Shown here piece by piece: positions 18,734-28,608 of a stretch of DNA of 50,139 nucleotides (the first letter of the stretch is position 1; each line of letters begins with the position of its first letter). Source of the stretch: an uncultured Marinoscillum sp. (GTDB lineage: Bacteria; Bacteroidota; Bacteroidia; Cytophagales; MED-G16). Made by a program: the position numbers and the translations under genes. A model generated the notes under the pieces. The model did no database searches. It was not told the origin of the DNA and was given only the letters and a program-made list of their open reading frames with translations. Location: the NCBI GenBank assembly GCA_902634135.1, contig CACPJB010000004.1:1-50139 (forward strand), written 5' to 3'.

Positions 18734-19951
18734 ATGAAAATAAACTTTAATATATATTTGGTAATCTTTGTTATGGTGGTATTTTTTGTTATATCTTTTA
18801 TAACAAATATTATTGGCCCACTTATTCCTCAGTTTATTAAAACTTATAATTTAAGTTTAGTTTTAGCTTCTTTTTTACCCCTTTCTTTTTTTTTTTCATA
18901 TGGTATATTTTCAATTCCCGCAGGAATTTATCTTGAAAGATATGGGGGTAAAATAATAATGATAGTTGCTTTTCTAATATCTTCATTTGGAGCCGGATTA
19001 ATAATTGCTTTTCCTGGTTACATTTCATTTATTATATCTTTTTTTTTGATAGGTACAGGCATGGCAATATTACAGGTTGCTATTAACCCTTTACTAAGGC
19101 ATGCTGTTTCAGGGGAAAACTTTGCATTCTTTTCCATTATTGGACAATTAGCTTTTGGATCAGCATCTTTTATCAGTCCCATCTTCTATAAATTTCTTTT
19201 AGAAAATAACAATCCTTTAGGAATTACTTTTTTCAGTTATAGTCCTTGGATGTGGATTTATGTACTTTTTATTGGAGCTGTAATATTGCTTCTAATTTTC
19301 CTTCATTTTCTAAAAATTCCAGATAATGATTCAGAAATTGAACGATTTGATTTTGATACCTTCTTTAAATTTTTAAATAATCGAAAAACATACTTCTATT
19401 TCTTTGGAATTTTTTGTTATGTAGGTGTAGAGCAAGGGATAAATAATTGGTCTTCTGAATTTTTATATCAGTATCATTCTTTAGATCCCGATGTTATAGG
19501 AGTTGATGTTATATCTTCCTTTTGGGGTAATTTAACAGTAGGAACTATTGTTAGTCTCTTCTTAATTAAAATTATTAATGAAAAGAAACTTTTAAATATT
19601 TATGCTCTTTCTTCTTCTTTACTAATTTTTACTGCAATTCATGGTGATGCAGATTTTTCTGTCCTTTCATTTAAGCTTTTAGGGTTTTCAATTTCAGGTG
19701 TATGGTCAGTTATGATCTCAATGGGATTAAATTCAATACCTAAAAATCATTCAATATTTACGGGGATTCTTTTAACTGGAATTATTGGAGGTGCTGTTTT
19801 CCCCTTTCTCATAGCACTAACTGGTCAATTATTTGGTTTAAAAATAGGCATGCATGTAATTTTGGTTGGGTTGTTATATTTATCTTTTGTTGGCTTTACA
19901 GCAAAGCCATTAGTTTCAAATAAAATTGTAAAAATTAGTGGAGTTAAATGA
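18734..19951 (+). CDS. FucP-like MFS sugar transporter
   Basis: A 405 aa inner-membrane carrier with about twelve hydrophobic helices. The segment FLIGTGMAILQVAINPLLR matches the FucP/GluP (fucose, glucose/galactose:H+ symporter) group, whose members carry a similar A-N-P motif. It begins 8 nt after the GH16 gene and so probably imports the glucose or oligoglucan released by that pathway. Substrate choice is inferred from the neighbour alone. Confidence 0.8.
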   Translation: MKINFNIYLVIFVMVVFFVISFITNIIGPLIPQFIKTYNLSLVLASFLPLSFFFSYGIFSIPAGIYLERYGGKIIMIVAFLISSFGAGLIIAFPGYISFIISFFLIGTGMAILQVAINPLLRHAVSGENFAFFSIIGQLAFGSASFISPIFYKFLLENNNPLGITFFSYSPWMWIYVLFIGAVILLLIFLHFLKIPDNDSEIERFDFDTFFKFLNNRKTYFYFFGIFCYVGVEQGINNWSSEFLYQYHSLDPDVIGVDVISSFWGNLTVGTIVSLFLIKIINEKKLLNIYALSSSLLIFTAIHGDADFSVLSFKLLGFSISGVWSVMISMGLNSIPKNHSIFTGILLTGIIGGAVFPFLIALTGQLFGLKIGMHVILVGLLYLSFVGFTAKPLVSNKIVKISGVK

Positions 19952-19972
19952 AAACAAATGCAATTACCCTGG

Positions 19973-20004
19973 CTTGGATTAGTTGATTAATACTTATAGA
20001 TTTG
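19973..20004 (+). promoter_or_regulatory. Promoter for tRNA-Val
   Basis: TTG at 19974-19976, a 20-nt spacer, then TAGATTTG at 19997-20004, an exact match to the Bacteroidota TAnnTTTG element. The tRNA begins 15 nt downstream, which fits a start point near 20011. Confidence 0.65.
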
Positions 20005-20018
20005 CTCACTAATTTTTT

Positions 20019-20093
20019 GGGCTCTTAGCTCAGTTGGTTCAGAGCACCTGCCTTACAAGCAGGGGGTCGCTGGTTCGAATCCAGCAGGGCCCA
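20019..20093 (+). tRNA. tRNA-Val (anticodon UAC)
   Basis: A full cloverleaf can be drawn. The acceptor GGGCTCT pairs with AGGGCCC (one T-G pair). The D arm is GCTC/GAGC. The anticodon arm is CCTGC-CTTACAA-GCAGG with TAC at 34-36. The T arm is GCTGG-TTCGAAT-CCAGC. The discriminator is A, and CCA is not encoded. It separates the glucan unit from the xylan locus. Confidence 0.97.
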
Positions 20094-20097
20094 CAGT

Positions 20098-20128
20098 AAA
20101 AAACCCTACCAAGTGTGGGGTTTTTTTA
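20098..20128 (+). terminator. Intrinsic terminator after tRNA-Val
   Basis: ACCCTAC-CAAGT-GTGGGGT forms a 7-bp stem (with G-T pairing) and is followed by a run of seven T. It ends only a few bases before the GH10 ORF, so that gene needs its own promoter. Confidence 0.8.
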
Positions 20129-20132
20129 ATTT

Positions 20133-21278
20133 ATGATTTTACATTTGAATATGTTATCAATTGGTAAATATTTTCTTCTGCATATCATTGCATCATATAC
20201 TTTATTAACTGAATATAATCTTGAAAAATTTAAATCTCTCAGAAAGGTATTTGAATCTCATTTTAAAATAGGTGTAGCGTTAAATAAAAAACAAATAAAA
20301 CAAAAGAATACTAAAGAAGCAGAACTTATTAAACTTGAATTTTCTTCACTAACAGCAGAAAATATTATGAAGTGGGAGGAAATTCATCCGAATGAAAAAA
20401 AATATAATTTTAAATTTTCTGATCTTTTAGTTGAATTAGCTATAGACAATAACCAAGATTTGATAGGTCATACTCTTGTTTGGCATAATCAAATTCCTGA
20501 ATGGGTTACTAGGAATGCAGATGGCTCTCTAGTAGATAGGGAAAAACTATTTCTTAATATTGATCAACACATTTCAAAAGTTGCAGGAAGATATTCAGGA
20601 AAAATAAAAGGATGGGATGTTGTTAATGAAGCTATTTTAGATGATGGTAGTTTTAGAAAAAATGATTTTTATAATATAGCTGGTGAAGATTATATTATTA
20701 AGTCATTTGAAATAGCTCAAAATGTTGATCCTAGTGCTGAGCTATATTATAATGATTTTAGTATGTACAAACCTGAGAAATGCGACGCTGCAATTATAGT
20801 TGCAAACAAGATAAGAGATAAAGGTATTAGAATTGATGGAATTGGACTTCAAGCACATTGGGGTTTAGACTATCCATCTATCGAAGAAATTGAAAGAAGT
20901 ATAATGAAAATTTATGAAGCAGGTTATAAGGTTCATTTTACTGAATTAGATATTGATGTATTGCCTAATCTATGGGAAATTGAGGGTGCTGACTTGTCAG
21001 ATAATTTTAAATCTAATGATGAATTAAATCCATACAGAAAACATCTTCCAGATAGTATATCAAATTTATTAGCGAACAGATATTCTGAAATTTTTGATTT
21101 ATTTATAAAACACAGCAAAAAAATTGAAAGAGTAACTTTCTGGGGATTGTCAGATGGACATAGTTGGAAAAATGATTGGCCAGCAAAAGGCAGAACCAAT
21201 TACCCATTACTTTTTGATAGAGAAAATAAGCCTAAGCAAGCATATCAGGATATATTAGGACGCTTTGGTAAAAAATAA
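20133..21278 (+). CDS. GH10 endo-xylanase, single domain
   Basis: A glycoside hydrolase family 10 enzyme (381 aa) that cleaves beta-1,4-xylan or xylo-oligosaccharides. The acid/base glutamate is in GWDVVNEAILDDG and the nucleophile in HFTELDIDVLP. HTLVWHNQIPEW and GIGLQAHWG are further family landmarks. The catalytic domain begins near residue 40 (FESHFKIGVALN). The preceding stretch YFLLHIIASYTLLT is only weakly signal-like, so it may act in the periplasm or cytoplasm on imported oligomers. ATG 20151 is an alternative start. It is followed after 25 nt by the GPH symporter and then GH43. Confidence 0.93.
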   Translation: MILHLNMLSIGKYFLLHIIASYTLLTEYNLEKFKSLRKVFESHFKIGVALNKKQIKQKNTKEAELIKLEFSSLTAENIMKWEEIHPNEKKYNFKFSDLLVELAIDNNQDLIGHTLVWHNQIPEWVTRNADGSLVDREKLFLNIDQHISKVAGRYSGKIKGWDVVNEAILDDGSFRKNDFYNIAGEDYIIKSFEIAQNVDPSAELYYNDFSMYKPEKCDAAIIVANKIRDKGIRIDGIGLQAHWGLDYPSIEEIERSIMKIYEAGYKVHFTELDIDVLPNLWEIEGADLSDNFKSNDELNPYRKHLPDSISNLLANRYSEIFDLFIKHSKKIERVTFWGLSDGHSWKNDWPAKGRTNYPLLFDRENKPKQAYQDILGRFGKK

Positions 21279-21303
21279 TTTTAATACTATATCTTTAAAT
21301 TAG

Positions 21304-22728
21304 ATGGAACAATCTCAAATATTATCTGTAAAAGAAAAGATAGGGTATAGTTTAGGTGATTTAGCTGCTAATTTAGTCTTCCAAACTCTTATCACCTATT
21401 TAGCTTATTTCTATACAGATATTTATGGCCTTTCCTCAGAAGATTCATCCTATATAATATTAACAGTTGGTCTTATCTCAGCCTTTACATTTAATCCCAT
21501 TATTGGAGCAATAGCAGATAGAACTAATTCAAAATGGGGTAAGTTTAGACCTTGGATTCTATGGACATCTATTCCACTAGGAATAGTAGCCTTACTCGCA
21601 TTCTCTACACCAGATTTTTCCTATAAGGGAAAATTTATTTATGCAATAGTTACTTATTCTGCATTACTCTTTTTGTATGCTGCTAATAATTTACCATATG
21701 CTGCTTTAAGTGGAGTTATAACAGGAGATATGAAAGAAAGGAATAGCATGTCATCATACAGATTTGTTGCTGTTATGGTCGCACAATTTTTTGTTCAAGT
21801 GTTTATGTATCCAATTATATTAAAAGCAGGAGGAGGAGATAAAGCTTTAGGAATTGAAACTGTAATGACTTACTTGGCCATTATTGGAACAATTATGTTA
21901 TTAATAACTTTTTTTACTACCAAAGAAAGAATAATTCCTAAACCAGAACAAAAGTCAAGTTTGAAGCAAGATATAAATGATCTTTCTTCAAATATCCCAT
22001 GGTTAATTATGTTATCAGTGACTACACTACTATTCATTACTTTATCAATGAAAGGCGGTGCTTATGTATACTATTTTGAAAATTATGTTAATGAACAAGC
22101 TTTATCAAATTTCATAGCACCTATTATATCTTTTCTATCCCTAATAGGCCTAAACTTTTTTGCAGAAGATCCAGTCTCTGCAGGTTTTGGTTTATTTAAT
22201 GCAGGAGGAATAATAACTATGATTATAGGAATTTCTTTTTCTAAAGGTCTAGCTGATAGATTTGGTAAAAGGGATATTTTTATGAGTGCTCTTTTTATAT
22301 CAACTCTTTTCATATCAATTTTTTATTTTTTTGACCCTCATAATCTATTTTTTATGTTTTTTTCACAAATTCTTCATGGTTTTTTTTATGGAATAACCAT
22401 ACCTTTATTATGGGCAATGATTGCTGATGTTGCTGACTATTCAGAATGGAAAAATAATAGAAGAGCTACAGCTATAATTTTTTCTGCTATGATGGTAGGT
22501 CTTAAAGGTGGGCTAAGTATTGGAGGAGCCTTAGTAGCTTCAATTTTAGGTTATTATGGCTATGAGGCTGGAGTAGAACAGGTATCTAATACTCTTTATG
22601 GAATTAAAATGCTCATAAGTATCTTTCCTTCAGTTCCATTTATCTTTTGTGTATTACTCCTTTTCTTTTATGAAATAGATAAGAATATGGAATCTCAAAT
22701 TGAAATAGATTTAAAAAATAAAAGATAA
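21304..22728 (+). CDS. GPH-family sugar:cation symporter (MelB/XynB-like)
   Basis: A 474 aa membrane carrier with twelve predicted helices, of the glycoside-pentoside-hexuronide:cation symporter family. Landmarks are the opening VKEKIGYSLGDLAANLVFQT, the loop GAIADRTNSKWGKFRPWILW, and late MIADVADYSEWKNNRRATA. Family members move xylosides, melibiose or glucuronides across the inner membrane. Its position between GH10 and GH43 (1-nt gap to the latter) makes xylo-oligosaccharides or xylose the likely cargo. Confidence 0.9.
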   Translation: MEQSQILSVKEKIGYSLGDLAANLVFQTLITYLAYFYTDIYGLSSEDSSYIILTVGLISAFTFNPIIGAIADRTNSKWGKFRPWILWTSIPLGIVALLAFSTPDFSYKGKFIYAIVTYSALLFLYAANNLPYAALSGVITGDMKERNSMSSYRFVAVMVAQFFVQVFMYPIILKAGGGDKALGIETVMTYLAIIGTIMLLITFFTTKERIIPKPEQKSSLKQDINDLSSNIPWLIMLSVTTLLFITLSMKGGAYVYYFENYVNEQALSNFIAPIISFLSLIGLNFFAEDPVSAGFGLFNAGGIITMIIGISFSKGLADRFGKRDIFMSALFISTLFISIFYFFDPHNLFFMFFSQILHGFFYGITIPLLWAMIADVADYSEWKNNRRATAIIFSAMMVGLKGGLSIGGALVASILGYYGYEAGVEQVSNTLYGIKMLISIFPSVPFIFCVLLLFFYEIDKNMESQIEIDLKNKR

Positions 22729-22729
22729 T

Positions 22730-23743
22730 ATGTCTGAGGAGAATAAGATTGATTTTAATGATTTGCAAAAAAAGGCAGTATCACATCCTCTAGTTACTGA
22801 CAAATTTACAGCAGACCCATCTGCTCATGTTTTTGATGGTAAAATTTACATTTATCCTTCGCATGATATTGATGCTGGAATTCCATTTAATGATAATGGA
22901 GATCATTTTGGAATGAGAGATTATCATGTCTACTCAATGAATAGTCCAGATGATCTTAAGGCAATGGATTTAGGAAAAATTTTAGATATTGATGATGTGC
23001 CTTGGGCTAAAAGACAAATGTGGGCACCTGACATTGCAAAAAAGGATAATAAATACTATTTCTTTTTTCCTGCTAAAGATAAGGATGATATTTTTAGAAT
23101 TGGGGTAGCAACAAGCAATTCACCTATTGGACCTTTTATTCCAGAGCCAAAATATATAGAAGGAAGCTATTCTATAGACCCAGCAGTTTTTGATGATAAT
23201 GGTGAATTTTATATGTACTTTGGTGGTATATGGGGAGGCCAACTTCAGAAGTATAGAAAGAATAAATATAATATAAATAATGATTTATTAAGTGATAAAG
23301 AATCAGCCTTTGGTCCTATAGTTGCTAAAATGTCAGCTGATATGAAAAGTTTTGATTCAGAGCCAAAAGAAATTTTAATTTTAGATGAAAAAGGTAACCC
23401 ATTATTAGCTGGAGATAATAAAAGGAGATATTTTGAAGGGCCCTGGGTGCATAAGTTTAATAATAAATATTATCTATCTTATTCAACAGGTGATACACAC
23501 TACATATGTTATGCAATTGGGGAAAATCCTTTAGGGCCATTTCATTATATTGGTCGTATTTTAGAGCCTGTTATAGGTTGGACAACTCATCATTCAATTT
23601 GTGAATTTAAAGGAAGATGGTTTTTGTTTTACCATGATTCATCTTTATCAAAAGGCGTCACACACTTAAGGTGTATGAAGGTCGTAGAAATTTTTTATGA
23701 TAGAAATGGACATATCAGTACAGTATATCCATACCGAAAATAA
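22730..23743 (+). CDS. GH43 beta-xylosidase / arabinofuranosidase
   Basis: A five-bladed beta-propeller glycosidase of family GH43, 337 aa. The three catalytic acids are readable: the base in TADPSAHVFDGKIY (D29), the pKa-modulating Asp in SIDPAVFDD (about D150), and the acid Glu in FEGPWVHKFNNKYY (about E236). There is no signal peptide, so it should act in the cytoplasm on xylo-oligosaccharides delivered by the symporter encoded just upstream. Xylosidase versus arabinofuranosidase activity cannot be separated by eye. Confidence 0.9.
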   Translation: MSEENKIDFNDLQKKAVSHPLVTDKFTADPSAHVFDGKIYIYPSHDIDAGIPFNDNGDHFGMRDYHVYSMNSPDDLKAMDLGKILDIDDVPWAKRQMWAPDIAKKDNKYYFFFPAKDKDDIFRIGVATSNSPIGPFIPEPKYIEGSYSIDPAVFDDNGEFYMYFGGIWGGQLQKYRKNKYNINNDLLSDKESAFGPIVAKMSADMKSFDSEPKEILILDEKGNPLLAGDNKRRYFEGPWVHKFNNKYYLSYSTGDTHYICYAIGENPLGPFHYIGRILEPVIGWTTHHSICEFKGRWFLFYHDSSLSKGVTHLRCMKVVEIFYDRNGHISTVYPYRK

Positions 23744-23898
23744 TTACAATTATTGTTTTCCTAACAGAAATGTTTAATTATTGTTTTTTTAATAATTATG
23801 TTATAAATTAAATTTCAATATTTAGAATACCTCTAAATAACAGCTGTTTTTCGTAACTAAAGACAGAATAAATTAATAATTAACTAAATGACCAAACG
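23744..23898 (+). promoter_or_regulatory. susC leader region with a four-codon upstream ORF
   Basis: A 155-nt gap that splits the GH10-GPH-GH43 unit from the susC unit. It holds an AT-only inverted repeat TAATTATT-N8-AATAATTA (23775-23798). An ATG at 23888 opens the micro-frame ATG ACC AAA CGA TGA, whose stop overlaps the susC ATG (23899) as ATGA. I could not find a clear TAnnTTTG promoter here. Confidence 0.4.
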
Positions 23899-26800
23899 AT
23901 GAGATTATTACTTTTATCTATTGCTCTATTTATATCAACATTAAGTTTCGCTCAGCAAACTATAACTGGAACCGTAACAGATGAAACTGGTGAAACAATT
24001 CCTGGTGCTACAATCCTTGAATTGAATACTAGTAATGGAGTTGTAACGGATATAGATGGCAACTTTTCGATTTCTGTGTCAAATTCAGATGCAGTTCTTA
24101 GAATTTCATTTCTGGGTTTTGGATCTCAAGATATAACAGTTGGAGCAAGATCTATTATTGATATAACCTTAGTACAAGATTTACAAGAGTTAGAAGAAGT
24201 TGTAGTTGTTGGTTATGGAACTGTAAGAAAGAGTGACTTAACTGGTGCTGTATCTTCTGTGGAGCTTTCAGAAAATGAAGCTAGAGAATTTTCAACTGTT
24301 GATCAGATACTACAAGGACGTGCTGCTGGAGTTCAGGTTACTCAAAATGCAGGTTCCCCTGGGTCTGGTATTAGTGTTAGAATAAGAGGTACAAATAGTC
24401 TTAGAGGAAATAATGAGCCTTTATATGTTGTAGATGGTATAATAATTTCATCAGCTGGTGAAGATGTAAATCCTGCAGGTGGTATCGGTAATTCAGGTCA
24501 AGAAGTTCAGAACGGTCTTAACGGTTTAAATCCAAGAGATATTGAAAGTATAGAAGTTCTCAAAGACGCTTCCGCTACCGCAATTTATGGATCCAGAGGT
24601 GCAAATGGAGTAGTTTTAATCACAACTAAAAAAGGACTTTCTGGGAAAAGAAATATTAATTTATTTGTTAATTCTGGAATAAGGATGATGGAGGATCAGA
24701 GATATGATGTTTTAAGTGGTCTGGATTTTGCAAGATATCAGAATGAAGTTCAAGCTATGAATTATAACAAAGTTAGATATCATATTGACGGTGATCAGGT
24801 CTATCCAATTTTAAGTGATGGTTCATTAGCATCAACACCGGCAATTCTTCATGATTGGCAAGATGAGATTTATCAGATAACTGAACATTATAACTTTGGC
24901 GGTTCAGTTTCTGGTGGTGATAGTGATGGAAGTTACTACTTATCTTTTGGATATACTGATCAAAAAGGTCTTGTTGAAAATTCAAGATTTCAGAGTGGCG
25001 ATATAAGATACAATTTTGATAAAAAGATTACAGATAAACTTAAAGTGGATGCTAGGTTTAGTGGCTTTTATAGTAATCTAGACTTTGCCGAGTCGGGAGA
25101 TTTAATTGGTGCAAATCAAAGTAGTGTTAGGAGTATATTATCTAATGTACCTATAACAAATGATGAGATGGAGGAATATGGTAATGCTTTAAACACAACA
25201 ACGCCATTAGGTTGGGTTCAAGATTTTGAAGATAAGTCTGAGGAAAGTAGATTTTTAGGGTCAATTACTCTAACCTATAATTTACCGGTAAAAGGTCTTC
25301 AATATGAATTAAGAGCAGGGGGGAATATGAGAAGTAAAGAAAGAAGAAGATTTTGGGGTCTAAATACTTACCAAGGTAAAAATGGAAATGGAGCTCTTCA
25401 AATTTCTAATATTAATACGAAGTCATATCAAATAAATAATCTTTTAAGATTTAATAGAACCTTTAATAGAAAGCATAGGGTAAATGCTGTAGCTGGATTT
25501 ACATGGGACTCTAGAGATGTAGATACTAAGATTTTTGCTGTTGAAGATTTTGTCACTACTGCGTTAACAACTCAGCAACCCCTTCTTGGTCAGCTTAATT
25601 CTACACCTCTTGCTACTGGAGCTTCTGATACCAGATTAATTTCATATTTAGCAAGAGCAAATTATACTTTCAAGAATAAGTACACTCTCACTTCTACACT
25701 TAGGGTAGATGGAGTATCTAAATTTTCTGAAGAAAATAGATATGGATACTTTCCATCATTTTCACTTGCTTGGAGATTAATACAAGAATCATTTATTGAA
25801 GATCTTAATGTATTTGATGATTTAAAACTAAGAGCTGGATGGGGACAAATTGGAAATCATGGGATTAGACCTTATGCTACATTATCAAATTATGCAAGTA
25901 ATACTAATGTCCTTTATGGTAATGCAGATAATGGAGTTGATATTCCTATATTCCTTCAAAATATTGCAAATCCTGATCTAAGATGGGAAACTACTGAGCA
26001 AATTAATTTAGGTTTAGATTTTGCTTTCTTTGAAAGTCGATTAACAGCTACGGTAGATGTATATAGTAAACTAACTAAAGATTTACTTCAGAATGTTCCA
26101 ATTCCTTTATCTTCTGGATTTTTAAATGTACAAGTTAATAGAGGAGAAATAGAAAATAGAGGAATTGAAGCTAGTTTAAATGCTATAGTTTTAGATAAAA
26201 ATGATTTTACGTTATCTATTGGAGGTAACATTGCATTTAACAAAACACAACTTAAAAATTTAGGACTCCCACCTTCAAATATTCTTGTTGATGGTTCTTT
26301 TCAGAATACAGCATTTTACGAAGGTAATAATGTTAGTAGAGGAAATATTTTTAAGTATGCACCAAATGTATTTATAGAAGGTCAAGAATCAAGTTTGTTT
26401 TATGGTTTTGAGACAGATGGTATTTATCAAGTTGGAGACATATTGCCAGGAGGTGGTCTAGCAAGAATTTACGATCCAACAGATGATAATCCGCCTATGT
26501 ATTGGGCTGGTGATTATAAAATTGTTGATCAAAATGGTGATGGTGTAATTGATCTCCAAGACAGAACTATCATTGGAAATCCTAATCCTGATTTTGTGTA
26601 TGGTGTTAACCTAGAACTTTCTTACAAAAATTTAAGTCTTAGAGTTTTAGCTAATGGTGTTTATGGAAATGATATTGCAAATGGAAATTTATTACAGCTA
26701 GCAACTCCAGAAGGAGTTTCTTGGAGTAATATAACCACTGCTGCATACAATAATGCATGGAGACCTGATAGACCCTCAAATACTTATCCAAGAATTGGAT

Positions 26801-27063
26801 ATTCAACAAATGGATTGATAGCGATGCCAGACTGGATTATCGAAGATGGAAGTTTCTTTAGAATAAGTAATATTAATTTGAGTTATCAATTTGATAAGAT
26901 TAATATTTATTTATCAGCTCAAAATCTTTTCACTTTTACAGGTTATAGCGGATATAATCCTGAGACTACAAGTTTTCTTTATGATGGTTTAAGAAATGGA
27001 GTTGATTGGAATGGACAACCTAACGCCCGTAAATTTACTGTTGGATTAAACTTTAACTTATAA
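23899..27063 (+). CDS. SusC-like TonB-dependent outer-membrane transporter
   Basis: A 1054 aa SusC/RagA protein that imports glycan fragments across the outer membrane together with its SusD partner. The order is a signal peptide (LLLLSIALFISTLSFAQ), a carboxypeptidase-regulatory-like domain at about 20-95, a TonB-box region LEEVVVVGYGT, and a plug with VRIRGTNSLRGNNEPLYVVDG and SIEVLKDASATAIYGSRGA. A long beta-barrel ends in RKFTVGLNFNL. susD follows after 5 nt. The carried glycan is inferred to be sulfated xylan fragments from the surrounding GH10 and sulfatase genes. Confidence 0.96.
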   Translation: MRLLLLSIALFISTLSFAQQTITGTVTDETGETIPGATILELNTSNGVVTDIDGNFSISVSNSDAVLRISFLGFGSQDITVGARSIIDITLVQDLQELEEVVVVGYGTVRKSDLTGAVSSVELSENEAREFSTVDQILQGRAAGVQVTQNAGSPGSGISVRIRGTNSLRGNNEPLYVVDGIIISSAGEDVNPAGGIGNSGQEVQNGLNGLNPRDIESIEVLKDASATAIYGSRGANGVVLITTKKGLSGKRNINLFVNSGIRMMEDQRYDVLSGLDFARYQNEVQAMNYNKVRYHIDGDQVYPILSDGSLASTPAILHDWQDEIYQITEHYNFGGSVSGGDSDGSYYLSFGYTDQKGLVENSRFQSGDIRYNFDKKITDKLKVDARFSGFYSNLDFAESGDLIGANQSSVRSILSNVPITNDEMEEYGNALNTTTPLGWVQDFEDKSEESRFLGSITLTYNLPVKGLQYELRAGGNMRSKERRRFWGLNTYQGKNGNGALQISNINTKSYQINNLLRFNRTFNRKHRVNAVAGFTWDSRDVDTKIFAVEDFVTTALTTQQPLLGQLNSTPLATGASDTRLISYLARANYTFKNKYTLTSTLRVDGVSKFSEENRYGYFPSFSLAWRLIQESFIEDLNVFDDLKLRAGWGQIGNHGIRPYATLSNYASNTNVLYGNADNGVDIPIFLQNIANPDLRWETTEQINLGLDFAFFESRLTATVDVYSKLTKDLLQNVPIPLSSGFLNVQVNRGEIENRGIEASLNAIVLDKNDFTLSIGGNIAFNKTQLKNLGLPPSNILVDGSFQNTAFYEGNNVSRGNIFKYAPNVFIEGQESSLFYGFETDGIYQVGDILPGGGLARIYDPTDDNPPMYWAGDYKIVDQNGDGVIDLQDRTIIGNPNPDFVYGVNLELSYKNLSLRVLANGVYGNDIANGNLLQLATPEGVSWSNITTAAYNNAWRPDRPSNTYPRIGYSTNGLIAMPDWIIEDGSFFRISNINLSYQFDKINIYLSAQNLFTFTGYSGYNPETTSFLYDGLRNGVDWNGQPNARKFTVGLNFNL

Positions 27064-27068
27064 TTAAG

Positions 27069-28598
27069 ATGAAATTTTTAAAATTGATAACAATGAAAAC
27101 TATGAAAAATTTTAAAATAGCTTTTTTTACTTTTTTCTTTATTGTATTAAGTTCATGTGAACTTGAAGAGGTAGCTCCTTTTTTAGACAAGACGGTTTAT
27201 GAAGACCCTCAAACTGCTCAGGCAAGTGCTAAAGGAATATATGCAGGCCTTACTGCTTATAATGCAAAAGAGAGAGGCATATTTGTTATTAATGGGTTTT
27301 CTGGTTTATTTATTACTGGAAGAAATGGCCAGAGAATATCAAATATTCATAATGCAAATCTCTTATCTTTAAATCCAACTTATGATGCAGATTCTGAATC
27401 AATGTGGAGTGAATATTATTCTGTGATATCTAGATGTAATGGAGCTATTCAGTATACAACAACTGGTAATGATCCTGTATTTGATAATGTTGCAGGTCAT
27501 GCTTATTTTCTTAGAGCTTACTCATATTTTCAATTAGTTAGACTATGGGGGGATATACCTTTATGGACTGTATTACCAGATAATAATAACTTACATAAAG
27601 CTAAATCCTCTGCTAAAAGTATATATGAACAAATAATTAGTGATGCTCAGCAAGCAGAAAATTTAATGAATGAGACTTTAGGTGTTGGTTTTCCATTGAA
27701 ATATGCTTCTAATATGCTTTTAGCAAAAGTTTATATGACATTAGCAACAAACCCTGATCTAGGAGATGGTTCTAGTAACTACTGGCAGTTAGCTTATGAT
27801 GAAGCTATAAAAGTAAAGAATTCAGGAAGGTACACTCTTCATTCTAATTACAACGAGCTATTTACTCAGGCTGGAGAAAACACTAATGAGTCAATTTTTG
27901 AATATCAACTTAGTGAGATAGCGAGTAATAGTCAGTTAGGAAGAAACTTTACCCCTTGGAAATATAAAGCTGGTCAGCATTTTGGGTGGTTATCTGTTCA
28001 TGCAAGTGTTTATGATACTCATGTAGCAAACTATCCGGTTGATCCGAGACTTGATGGTACTTACCTTCATTATTATACTAGAGCTGATAATAATGATGAA
28101 GTTAAATTATATCCATCAACAGGAAGAAACAGTTTTAGGGCGTCACATCCATATCTATTTAAGTTTGCTGAAAAAGACAAAAGTCATACAGCTCAGTATA
28201 ATAGCCAAAATTATATAGTTTATAGATATGCTGATCTACTCTTAATGTTAGCTGAGATTTCTAATGAATTATCTAAAGATGCGGAGGCAATGGGATATGT
28301 TGAACAGGTTTTAAGTAGGGTAGGTTTGACACCGCATATAAGTTATCAAGGTGGCCAAGCATCATTTAGAGATGCAATTATGAGAGAATATAGATTTGAA
28401 CTTTTAGGTGAAGGAGAAGACTCACATAATAATAGAAGAAGAGGATTTAATTATTTTCTAAATACTATAATCTTACCTCATAATAATGCACCTAATAGAA
28501 ATCAGTATGATTTAACACTTTTAACTGACGAGTCTAGAGTAATGAAATTACCTATTCCTCTTGGTGAGGTAACTACTAACGATCTTATTGACGATTAA
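27069..28598 (+). CDS. SusD-like surface glycan-binding lipoprotein
   Basis: A 509 aa lipoprotein (lipobox VLSSC) of the SusD/RagB family that caps the SusC barrel and captures glycan. Helical TPR-like regions and landmarks such as GHAYFLRAYSYFQLVRLWGD and REYRFELLGEGEDSHNNRRR are typical. The N-terminal segment with several Met codons allows alternative starts at MKTMKNF. It lies between susC and the SusE-position lipoprotein gene in one operon. Confidence 0.95.
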   Translation: MKFLKLITMKTMKNFKIAFFTFFFIVLSSCELEEVAPFLDKTVYEDPQTAQASAKGIYAGLTAYNAKERGIFVINGFSGLFITGRNGQRISNIHNANLLSLNPTYDADSESMWSEYYSVISRCNGAIQYTTTGNDPVFDNVAGHAYFLRAYSYFQLVRLWGDIPLWTVLPDNNNLHKAKSSAKSIYEQIISDAQQAENLMNETLGVGFPLKYASNMLLAKVYMTLATNPDLGDGSSNYWQLAYDEAIKVKNSGRYTLHSNYNELFTQAGENTNESIFEYQLSEIASNSQLGRNFTPWKYKAGQHFGWLSVHASVYDTHVANYPVDPRLDGTYLHYYTRADNNDEVKLYPSTGRNSFRASHPYLFKFAEKDKSHTAQYNSQNYIVYRYADLLLMLAEISNELSKDAEAMGYVEQVLSRVGLTPHISYQGGQASFRDAIMREYRFELLGEGEDSHNNRRRGFNYFLNTIILPHNNAPNRNQYDLTLLTDESRVMKLPIPLGEVTTNDLIDD

Positions 28599-28608
28599 AT
28601 TGATAAAT

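Noticed and set aside
20060-20093. tRNA 3' end as an integration (att) site
   Set aside because: I saw no second copy of the GGTTCGAATCCAGCAGGGCCCA segment in the window and no integrase gene.
23775-23798. Inverted repeat TAATTATT/AATAATTA as an operator or terminator
   Set aside because: It is made only of A and T in a very AT-rich genome, so the hairpin is weak and could arise by chance.
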